A DNA stretch of 18,760 nt from a bacterium. GTDB taxonomy: Bacteria; Patescibacteria; Dojkabacteria; SC72. The stretch covers positions 1 to 18,760 of the forward strand of contig JAKPKF010000179.1 in assembly GCA_029553845.1 (NCBI GenBank), given 5' to 3'. Below are positions 12,869-18,760 of the stretch, one piece after another. The first letter of the stretch is position 1. Each line of letters starts with the position of its first letter. Below the pieces are notes generated by a model. That model was not told the DNA's origin. It searched no databases and saw nothing but the letters and a program-made list of their open reading frames with translations. Made by a program: the position numbers and the translations under genes.

Positions 12869-14028
12869 ATTCCAGCCTTTCTAAATATATCTATCCAGTC
12901 ATTCTTACTTGGAATCTTACTTGCTTTAGGTATTAACCCATCCTCTACCCATTCACATTGTTTAAAACTAATTTTTCCAGAATATAATTTCTGATACAAA
13001 GTTGGATCCTCTTCTAATTTCTTCATAACTTTTCTAAATCCTCTGAAATAAACAACATCCTTTGCATAGATACCAGGATATGAAGTATCTGACAAACCCC
13101 TCTTCACCCTATATGCGATATCAAAAGCCCCTAGTTTAGAGAAATTACCTAAAAGAACATTGTAAAGCTGCCTAAATGACAACTCCTCTCCTACATATAT
13201 AGCCCATGTTAGACCAGCTTTGTTCCTGAGTGATTTTTCTGGCAAAAGTCCCATATTATTCTCATTCCATGAAGCCAAACCCTCCTCTACATCCAAATAA
13301 CTAGCAAGATTTGGTTTACTTATTGCCTCAAACCCACTTTTAAGACCATAATACGAACGAAGAGCATGTGTACCTACCTCATGTACCAAAGTCTTCCTAA
13401 GTTGGAACTTACTTTTACTAATATTCCCATCAACAAGAACTTCCTTTCTCTTGACCCCTACCTTCACTCCGTTTTTGGCAATATTTAAAGACTTGTTTAC
13501 AGACCAACCCTCCAAACCCAATTCTTTAAATACAACATCAAAGACAGAAACTATACTGTCATACCCTAACATCTCTGAATCTCTCTCTTTATTCTCTTTT
13601 GCCAAATTATATCTTCCATACCTACCTCGCAACACCCTCGCTGAATTTCTAAAAAGTTTGGCAGAAGGTTTACCATATCTAGCAACAGATATATCTGTTA
13701 CTGCCTCATTATTTCCTACTGCATGCATAAGGTCACTCGCTTCTCTCTTGGAATCTATGAGGTCTATGTAAAAATTGGAAATCCTTGGATCTACATCCGA
13801 AATCTCTTTTACTGATGCAAGATCTTTGAAAATCTCCTCGTTTTTATTTTTGACTATTCTGTATTGAAATTGCGGTTCATATGTATCCGAATCGAAAAAC
13901 TTTTTCTTCTCTGAATTCAAGTTGGTAGGAGTAAATACTAAAGCAATGGGAATTTTTAACTCTCCCAAAAGCCTTGTAACTTCTTCTACCTTCATAGTTT
14001 TCTTGGCTTTTCGAAGAAACATGTTCAT
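12865..14028 (-). CDS. DUF1704 / MATCAP-like HExxxH metallopeptidase
   Basis: A 387-residue soluble protein. The zinc motif HEVGTH (HExxxH) is at residues 216-221, followed by YLDVEEGLASWNE (244-256, Glu249 a likely third ligand), corresponding to the 'QEGLA' motif of this family, and by YAKDVVYFRGFRKV (321-334). The family (PF08014) includes bacterial proteins named 'flavohemoglobin expression-modulating QEGLA motif protein' and the eukaryotic tubulin tyrosine carboxypeptidase MATCAP. The expected activity is removal of a terminal residue from a protein or peptide. It follows mreB by 34 bases on the same strand and converges on the ATP-grasp cassette. Start at 14028 is the longest; ATGs at residues 3 and 12 are alternatives. 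Substrate unknown. Confidence 0.86.
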   Translation of the reverse strand: MNMFLRKAKKTMKVEEVTRLLGELKIPIALVFTPTNLNSEKKKFFDSDTYEPQFQYRIVKNKNEEIFKDLASVKEISDVDPRISNFYIDLIDSKREASDLMHAVGNNEAVTDISVARYGKPSAKLFRNSARVLRGRYGRYNLAKENKERDSEMLGYDSIVSVFDVVFKELGLEGWSVNKSLNIAKNGVKVGVKRKEVLVDGNISKSKFQLRKTLVHEVGTHALRSYYGLKSGFEAISKPNLASYLDVEEGLASWNENNMGLLPEKSLRNKAGLTWAIYVGEELSFRQLYNVLLGNFSKLGAFDIAYRVKRGLSDTSYPGIYAKDVVYFRGFRKVMKKLEEDPTLYQKLYSGKISFKQCEWVEDGLIPKASKIPSKNDWIDIFRKAGI

Positions 14029-14062
14029 AGTTAATATTTACATAAATGGAAATAAAAAGGAA

Positions 14063-15082
14063 CTATCTTCTGAATTCTCTGTTAAAGGTAAACTTTCTGT
14101 CACCTGCTGCAAGAAGTTCGAGTGCTATACCAGTACCTTTGGCTACACAAAATGCTGGATCATCTGCTACATGAGATGGAACACCTGTAGCTTTAGTGAA
14201 AAGTCTATCTAAATTTCGCAACATTGCTGTACCACCACTCATTACCATACCTCTATCTATGATGTCTGCAGAAAGCTCTGGAGGAGTTTTCTCTAGAACA
14301 GATTGAATACTCTTTATGATGCTTCGCAGAGGTCTCTCTACCGCTTTGGCTATATCGTTTGAATCTATGACTATGGACTTTGGCATACCAGCACCAATAT
14401 CTCTTCCTCTTACTTCCATTTCTTTTGGATCTTTTACTTCAAGAGCGGAACCAATCTTAATTTTTACTCTTTCTGCTGTCTGTTCTCCAATTAACAGACC
14501 TTTCTTCTTTCTCATATACATTATGATTGCCTCATTTATGGCATCTCCTGCTACTCTTAGAGATTCATACTCTACAATTCCATCTAAAGATATTACCGCC
14601 ACCTCTGTTGTTCCACCACCCATATTTATAATCATATTGCCAGAAGATGTATGAATTGGAAGCTCTGCACCAAGTGCAGCAAGTAGTGGCTCTGGCATAA
14701 GGGTTATTTCTTTAGCTCCGACAGCATTTGCAGCCTTAAGTACTGCTCTTTCCTCCACAGAGGTAATTCCAGCAGGTACACTTATTACTACATCTGGTTT
14801 AAAGAATCTAGCTTTACCAAGTGCTTTGTCAAAGAAAAATCTAAGTAATGCTTCAGTTACTCTGGAATCTGCTATAACTCCATTTCGAAGTGGTCTTTTT
14901 GCAACTATATTCTCAGGAGTTTTTCCAATCATTTCTTTTGCTTCGTTACCAACAGCTACCACTGTAAATTTATTTACATCTATGGCTACAACAGTTGGTT
15001 CAACAAAAACTATTCCCTCTCCTTGGACAAAAACTACTGAATTTGCTGTACCTAAATCTATACCTAATTTCTTTCCAAACAT
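14063..15082 (-). CDS. mreB: Second MreB-like actin homologue with an altered phosphate-2 motif
   Basis: A 339-residue complete MreB-type protein: phosphate-1 DLGTAN (9-14), VAVGNEAKEMIGKTP (42-56), VVISVPAGITSVEERAV, and a C-terminal MVMSGGTAML adenosine motif. Two positions differ from the copy at the left edge and from typical MreB. The phosphate-2 motif reads INMGGGTTE (152-160), with Asn153 where MreB and actin have Asp. The segment before the AALGA helix is MPEP (129-132) instead of IEEP, keeping the Glu that matches actin Gln137. Filament function may be retained with changed ATP hydrolysis (inference). It sits between trpS (19 bases upstream) and the DUF1704 gene (34 bases downstream), probably one operon; a TATAGT box in the trpS-mreB gap could add an internal start. 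Confidence 0.93.
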   Translation of the reverse strand: MFGKKLGIDLGTANSVVFVQGEGIVFVEPTVVAIDVNKFTVVAVGNEAKEMIGKTPENIVAKRPLRNGVIADSRVTEALLRFFFDKALGKARFFKPDVVISVPAGITSVEERAVLKAANAVGAKEITLMPEPLLAALGAELPIHTSSGNMIINMGGGTTEVAVISLDGIVEYESLRVAGDAINEAIIMYMRKKKGLLIGEQTAERVKIKIGSALEVKDPKEMEVRGRDIGAGMPKSIVIDSNDIAKAVERPLRSIIKSIQSVLEKTPPELSADIIDRGMVMSGGTAMLRNLDRLFTKATGVPSHVADDPAFCVAKGTGIALELLAAGDRKFTFNREFRR

Positions 15083-15101
15083 AACAAAATTTCACTATAA
15101 G

Positions 15102-16112
15102 TTATCTATTATCAAATCCCAATTCCATTGCCTCTTTCATTTGCTCTACAATATCTTTTGCTATTACCTGAACTTTTTTACTACCATCCAAAGCTTTAGC
15201 CAAAAGCTCATCCTTCATTCCCTCAGCTTCAACCCTTCTCTCTCTAATTGGTTTGAGATATTCATTCATAACTTCAAACAATCTCTCCTTAACCTCTACA
15301 TCCTTTATTTCTCCCTTTCTGTACAAATCCTTCATTTCTTCTACCTCTTCTTTGTTGCTGTTAAAAAGATCATGGTACATGAATGCAACATTCCCCTCTA
15401 TTTTACCCGGATCTGTTGCATGAACCCTTGCAGGATCTGTATATACCTGAAAAACCTTCTTTCGTAATTCCTCTTCACTATCACTTAGAAATATACAATT
15501 ATTTAAACTTTTTCCCATTTTTGAATTGCCGTCTATTCCCGGGACATTTACCTCTGTTCCAAACAATGCCTCTGGCTCATGAAGAAGTTTAACGCCATAT
15601 GTGTTATTGAATTTTCTAGCCAAAACCCTACTATCCTCTATTATTGGGGCCTGGTCCTTACCAACTGGAACAAGATCTGCATTAACACAGAAGATATCTG
15701 CTGCTTGGTGAACTGGATATATAAAAAAACCCAAAGGAGTAGAATTCTCTAAACCCTTCTGGGCAATCTCAGTTTTTATTGTTGGATTATGTTGTACCTG
15801 TTGAACAGTAGCAAAATTAGATATGTACATAAATATCTCATGGATAGCTGGTACTTCACTTTGTATAAATACTGTAGCCTTATTAAAATCTATGCCCGCA
15901 GCATAATAATCACAAAGTAATTCCTGAATATTCTCTTTGACCTTCTTTGGATTGTCAAAATTATCTGTAAGAGCCTGCACATTTGCAACAATTACATACT
16001 CGTCATATTCATCCTGTAATCTCACCCTGTTTCGTAAAGACCCCATTAAATGACCAATGTGTAATTTACCTGTTGGTCTATCCCCTGTTAAAATTCTTTT
16101 CTTGTCATTCAT
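15102..16112 (-). CDS. trpS: Tryptophanyl-tRNA synthetase
   Basis: A 336-residue class Ic aminoacyl-tRNA synthetase of the usual length. The HIGH signature is intact (KLHIGH, residues 16-21) and the KMSKS loop appears as KMGKS (198-202). Other family features are TGDRPTGKLHIGHLMG, NPTIKTE, GFFIYPVHQAADI and the ADLVPVGKDQ segment. It charges tRNA-Trp, whose gene is at 2799 in this window. First gene of a minus-strand unit with mreB and the DUF1704 peptidase, and divergent from the PEGA protein gene. An extended -10 box lies directly before the ATG. Confidence 0.97.
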   Translation of the reverse strand: MNDKKRILTGDRPTGKLHIGHLMGSLRNRVRLQDEYDEYVIVANVQALTDNFDNPKKVKENIQELLCDYYAAGIDFNKATVFIQSEVPAIHEIFMYISNFATVQQVQHNPTIKTEIAQKGLENSTPLGFFIYPVHQAADIFCVNADLVPVGKDQAPIIEDSRVLARKFNNTYGVKLLHEPEALFGTEVNVPGIDGNSKMGKSLNNCIFLSDSEEELRKKVFQVYTDPARVHATDPGKIEGNVAFMYHDLFNSNKEEVEEMKDLYRKGEIKDVEVKERLFEVMNEYLKPIRERRVEAEGMKDELLAKALDGSKKVQVIAKDIVEQMKEAMELGFDNR

Positions 16113-16119
16113 AATCTTA

Positions 16120-16128
16120 ATTCTAACA
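16120..16128 (-). promoter_or_regulatory. Extended -10 promoter of trpS; predicts an almost leaderless mRNA
   Basis: On the minus strand TGT-TAGAAT ends at 16120, seven bases before the ATG at 16112, so transcription should start one base before the start codon. No convincing -35 box is seen, as expected for an extended -10 promoter. Confidence 0.55.
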
Positions 16129-16144
16129 AAATTATCTTGTATTA

Positions 16145-16153
16145 TGCTATACT
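16145..16153 (+). promoter_or_regulatory. Extended -10 promoter of the PEGA protein gene
   Basis: TGC-TATACT ends at 16153, seven bases before the ATG at 16161. The box lies inside the 8-codon extension that begins at TTG 16137, which argues that ATG 16161 is the true start and the mRNA is nearly leaderless. Confidence 0.55.
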
Positions 16154-16160
16154 TTTCGAA

Positions 16161-17687
16161 ATGTCAAAAGAACATATAATATTAAAAAATAAAATACTCC
16201 CTGCTCTGCTTCCCATTCTTACCTCCATCATTATATTACTAGGAGCTACAATAATCTATCTTTATTCAAGCGGATATAGAATAGATATTCTCAAAAAAGA
16301 AATTAACATAACGGGAGTCATAACTGTACAAAGCGATCCCTCTGCCACGGACATGTTTGTTAATGGTGAGAAGATCGGTAGAGCACCAAGAAGTCATGTA
16401 CTAAAGGTTGGAGAATATGATATTTCACTCAAGAAAGAAGGCTATAAAGATTGGAATAAGAAAGTAAAAGTGCTGGAAGGAAAATCTACACCGATATTCC
16501 CATATTTGGTTTATGACAAAATAATAAGCAAAGAGAAATGGAAATCTGAAGGATTGATTGAAAAGCTATGGACAAGTGACACTAGAAATGACCTACTATT
16601 TTTGCAGAAGGATTCTAACACCTCTTTCTCCCTATGGAAGTATGCTATTAATCCTTCACTTTGGGATTTTTCTACGAATCCTTCTAAAATTCTTACTCTA
16701 GATACCAGCAAAATCTCCCTCTCTATCTCCCCAGATGGACAACAGGCACTCTTGGTAATGACAGATCCAAAGTCTCCTCTTTACTATTTACTTAATACAC
16801 AACAGCCAAACACTCTACAAAGCTCAAACCAACTTCCCTTTGGTAACTACTCCAAATATACAATGTCCTGGAGTAAAGATGGCAAGTATATACTTCTTGA
16901 CTCTCCCAAAGAACTCCTGTCATACAATCTTTCTAGCCAGACATTTACAACAATCCTAAAGAAAGATGCTGAAACAAAATATGTTTGGGATACAGATACA
17001 CAAGGTTTCTTCTACTTAATAACAGAAATTCAAAATGATGAATTAGAAGATATCTACACCTACACTCTTACACAGAAGTCCCTCGCAGGAAACAACAACA
17101 AGACAATAATTGACAGAATATACTTCCAGCAAACAGATGAATATATCAAAGAATACAGAAAGTCTGCAACCACACTACAGGAGTTCTCCAATTCTCCCGA
17201 AAGCATACAAACAGCTGGAGAAGTGATAGATTTAGATGTAAATGTAAACGGAAAAGGCATGTATATATCAACCTCACTAGCATCTTACTGGTACTTCATG
17301 GATACATCAAAATTTATGACTATTTCACCATATCCAACAGAGATAATCTCCTACTCTCCAGATATTTACAAACTAGGAGTTAAAGACACTACGGGATACA
17401 AGATATTTACATTCTATAAAGAGGAAGGAGACCATACAATAGATCTTGGTGCTAAATCATTAAATAACATTAATACAAACTTCTTCTGGCTATCTAACTC
17501 CTCTTACATTTATCTTAAAGAAAACAATTCTATATACATCGCAGATATAGACGGTGAGAATAAATATCAACTTCTAGAATCTGAGAATGTACTCGAATAC
17601 ATCGTTAATAACTCAAGAGAAATACTTGTTACATTTGAGAAAGATAGTACAGGAAAATTAGTAATCATTGAAAACAAATTTCACTAA
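16161..17687 (+). CDS. Membrane-anchored PEGA domain protein with beta-propeller-like region
   Basis: 508 residues from ATG 16161 (the frame also allows TTG 16137). A basic N-terminus and one membrane segment (about 11-35) put the rest outside the cytoplasm. A PEGA domain follows at about 52-108 (VQSDPSATDMFVNGEKIG, GEYDISLKKEGYKDW), a beta-rich fold that decorates surface proteins. The remaining 400 residues contain repeated beta-hairpin segments with Ser-Trp-Ser-x-Asp-Gly-type turns (SISPDGQQALLV, MSWSKDGKYILL, WLSNSSYIYL, YIADIDGENKYQLL), as in TolB-like propellers. No catalytic motif is evident. Likely a cell-surface structural or binding protein. It ends 4 bases before the 3' end of the oppositely oriented tRNA-Arg. 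Confidence 0.8.
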   Translation: MSKEHIILKNKILPALLPILTSIIILLGATIIYLYSSGYRIDILKKEINITGVITVQSDPSATDMFVNGEKIGRAPRSHVLKVGEYDISLKKEGYKDWNKKVKVLEGKSTPIFPYLVYDKIISKEKWKSEGLIEKLWTSDTRNDLLFLQKDSNTSFSLWKYAINPSLWDFSTNPSKILTLDTSKISLSISPDGQQALLVMTDPKSPLYYLLNTQQPNTLQSSNQLPFGNYSKYTMSWSKDGKYILLDSPKELLSYNLSSQTFTTILKKDAETKYVWDTDTQGFFYLITEIQNDELEDIYTYTLTQKSLAGNNNKTIIDRIYFQQTDEYIKEYRKSATTLQEFSNSPESIQTAGEVIDLDVNVNGKGMYISTSLASYWYFMDTSKFMTISPYPTEIISYSPDIYKLGVKDTTGYKIFTFYKEEGDHTIDLGAKSLNNINTNFFWLSNSSYIYLKENNSIYIADIDGENKYQLLESENVLEYIVNNSREILVTFEKDSTGKLVIIENKFH

Positions 17688-17691
17688 GATA

Positions 17692-17765
17692 CGCATCCGG
17701 CCGGAATCGAACCGACAACCTACGCGTTAGGAGTGCGTTGCTCTGTCCTTTTGAGCTACGGATGC
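17692..17765 (-). tRNA. tRNA-Arg (anticodon CCT), no encoded CCA
   Basis: On the minus strand: acceptor GCATCCG pairs with CGGATGC, D arm GCTC...GAGC, anticodon arm ACGCA-CTCCTAA-CGCGT (anticodon CCT, reading AGG), T arm GTCGG-TTCGATT-CCGGC. Discriminator G is followed by TAT, so no CCA is encoded. The pair closing the anticodon loop is A-C rather than Watson-Crick. It is convergent with the PEGA gene. Confidence 0.94.
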
Positions 17766-17772
17766 ATGTATA

Positions 17773-17781
17773 AATATACCA
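17773..17781 (-). promoter_or_regulatory. Extended -10 promoter of tRNA-Arg
   Basis: On the minus strand TGG-TATATT ends at 17773, and seven bases later is the mature 5' end of the tRNA (17765). The predicted precursor therefore has a 5' leader of only about 1 nt. Confidence 0.5.
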
Positions 17782-17833
17782 CATTTATCAAAGTAATTTA
17801 ATCAGCTATAGGATAATAGATATTATCATTTAA

Positions 17834-17842
17834 TGATATAAT
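17834..17842 (+). promoter_or_regulatory. Extended -10 promoter of uvrA
   Basis: TGA-TATAAT (17834-17842), ending ten bases before the ATG at 17853; the start would be near 17849. A partial Shine-Dalgarno word AAAGG (17843-17847) lies in between but would be upstream of that start site. Confidence 0.6.
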
Positions 17843-17852
17843 AAAGGTTGCG

Positions 17853-18760
17853 ATGAAACAGGAATATATAAAAATAAAAGGAGCCAGAGAGAACAACCTT
17901 AAGAATATATCAGTAGATATACCTAAAAACAAGCTAGTCGTATTTACCGGTGTATCTGGAAGTGGTAAGTCTACTCTTGCATTTGACACTCTCTACGCAG
18001 AAGGTCAAAGAAGATATGTTGAATCTCTCTCTTCCTATGCTAGGCAGTTTCTAGGAGTAATGAAGAAGCCAGATGTAGATTCAATCACAGGTCTTTCTCC
18101 AGCAATATCCATAGACCAAAAAACAACAGGAACAAACCCTCGCTCAACTGTTGGAACTATCACAGAGATATATAATCACCTCCGATTACTCTATGGACAT
18201 ATAGGACAACCCCACTGTCCAAAGTGTGGTTCTCCAATTCAATCACAAACCATTCAACAAATAACAAATAAAGTGATCAAGCAGATTTCCAACACCTCAG
18301 AGGTTACACAGATTGTTTCACCCATCATTAAAAACAGAAAAGGTGAATTTACTGCTCTTTTGAACAAACTCCTCTCAAAAGGATTCTTAAGAGTCATTAT
18401 CGATGGAAATACATATCTTCTTGACGACATAGAAGACATAAAACTAGAAGAGAACAATAAACACACAATAGATTTGGTAATAGATAGGATAGATTCAACA
18501 AAGTTAGATAAGAAAAGACTCACAGATGCCATAGAGTTAGCAATTACACAGTCTAATGGTGAAGTAAAGGTATTATTAAAAGACAAAGAACTCTTTTTCT
18601 CAGAGAACAATACATGTCCGAAATGCGAAATATCCTACCCAAAGATTACCCCAGCATCCTTCTCATTCAATGCACCAGAGGGTGCATGCCCAAAGTGTGC
18701 AGGATTGGGTGTTTTAAAAGAAATAGATATCAATTTGATATACAATCCTATCTTGACAAT
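17853..18760 (+). CDS. uvrA: Excinuclease ABC subunit UvrA (partial, C-terminus off window)
   Basis: The frame is open from ATG 17853 to the right edge, 302 full codons. UvrA is the ABC-type damage sensor of nucleotide excision repair. Seen: IKIKGARENNLKNI at the start, Walker A GVSGSGKST (33-41), YAEGQRRYVESLSSYARQFLG (48-68), LSPAISIDQK, the first zinc-module Cys pair HCPKCG (122, 125), and further CPKC pairs near the right edge (TCPKCE and ACPKCAG). Only about a third of the roughly 940-residue protein is in the window. No frameshift is visible. Confidence 0.97.
   Translation, partial: MKQEYIKIKGARENNLKNISVDIPKNKLVVFTGVSGSGKSTLAFDTLYAEGQRRYVESLSSYARQFLGVMKKPDVDSITGLSPAISIDQKTTGTNPRSTVGTITEIYNHLRLLYGHIGQPHCPKCGSPIQSQTIQQITNKVIKQISNTSEVTQIVSPIIKNRKGEFTALLNKLLSKGFLRVIIDGNTYLLDDIEDIKLEENNKHTIDLVIDRIDSTKLDKKRLTDAIELAITQSNGEVKVLLKDKELFFSENNTCPKCEISYPKITPASFSFNAPEGACPKCAGLGVLKEIDINLIYNPILT

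Noticed and set aside
12865..14028. A role in flavohaemoglobin control, as the common database name suggests
   Set aside because: The name is historical; the HExxxH and EEGLA motifs point to a metallopeptidase and nothing nearby concerns haem or nitric oxide.
16137..16160. TTG start giving an 8-residue longer PEGA protein
   Set aside because: The extended -10 box lies within these codons and a good ATG follows at the right spacing.
1..18760. CRISPR arrays, insertion sequences, integrases or attachment sites
   Set aside because: No regularly spaced repeats, transposase-like frame or flanking direct repeat at a tRNA end was found by reading the window.

Overview
The window reads as chromosomal DNA from a low-GC bacterium with compact gene spacing. 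The gene style (AT-rich, a 57-residue SecE, a standalone 7TM protein, PEGA and DUF1704-type proteins, few regulators) suggests a Candidate Phyla Radiation / Patescibacteria lineage; this is inference, and I cannot fix the phylum. All 20 complete genes whose stop codon is visible end in TAA or TAG, none in TGA.

Layout. (1) 1-2010: an mreB running off the left edge and rpmB on the minus strand, divergent from an M50 (site-2-protease-like) membrane protease that ends in an intrinsic terminator. (2) 2013-2190: a well-supported unannotated structured RNA with its own promoter, rod-shaped and possibly 6S-like. (3) 2237-4825: tRNA-Thr(TGT), tRNA-Tyr(GTA) and tRNA-Thr(GGT), then rpmG, tRNA-Trp, secE, nusG, rplK, rplA and a terminator, a trimmed version of the classical tRNA-tuf-secE-nusG-rplKA region. 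(4) 4842-5909: two unrecognised small genes, each with a TTTACA-N17-TAGAAT promoter, a strong Shine-Dalgarno site and a long hairpin element behind it, inserted where rplA normally joins rplJ. (5) 5920-7050: rplJ-rplL with its own promoter, an L10 leader and a terminator; no rpoB follows. (6) 7139-12868: a five-gene plus-strand cassette: a 7TM protein of the transglutaminase-associated type, an alpha-L-glutamate-ligase-like ATP-grasp fused to a retropepsin-like domain, two cyanophycin-synthetase-like ATP-grasp proteins, and an atypical RimK-like ATP-grasp. (7) 16112-12865, minus strand: trpS, a second mreB with an altered phosphate-2 motif, and a DUF1704/MATCAP-like HExxxH metallopeptidase that converges tail to tail on the cassette. 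(8) 16161-18760: a membrane-anchored PEGA/beta-propeller-like protein, tRNA-Arg(CCT) on the minus strand, and the 5' part of uvrA.

The most interesting region is 7.1-14.0 kb. Four ATP-grasp amide-bond-forming modules, a retropepsin-like domain, a 7TM protein and an HExxxH peptidase lie together, which looks like a system that makes (and perhaps trims or removes) a peptide or amino-acid modification. The arrangement parallels ATP-grasp tubulin-tyrosine ligase and MATCAP in eukaryotes, and the peptidase gene sits directly behind a divergent actin homologue (mreB).

Expression signals are also unusual. Many first genes have a -10 box (often TGn-extended) ending 6-10 nt before the ATG, which predicts leaderless or nearly leaderless mRNAs. 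Genes inside operons have AT-rich upstream tracts and no Shine-Dalgarno site. The two orphan small genes are the clear exceptions.
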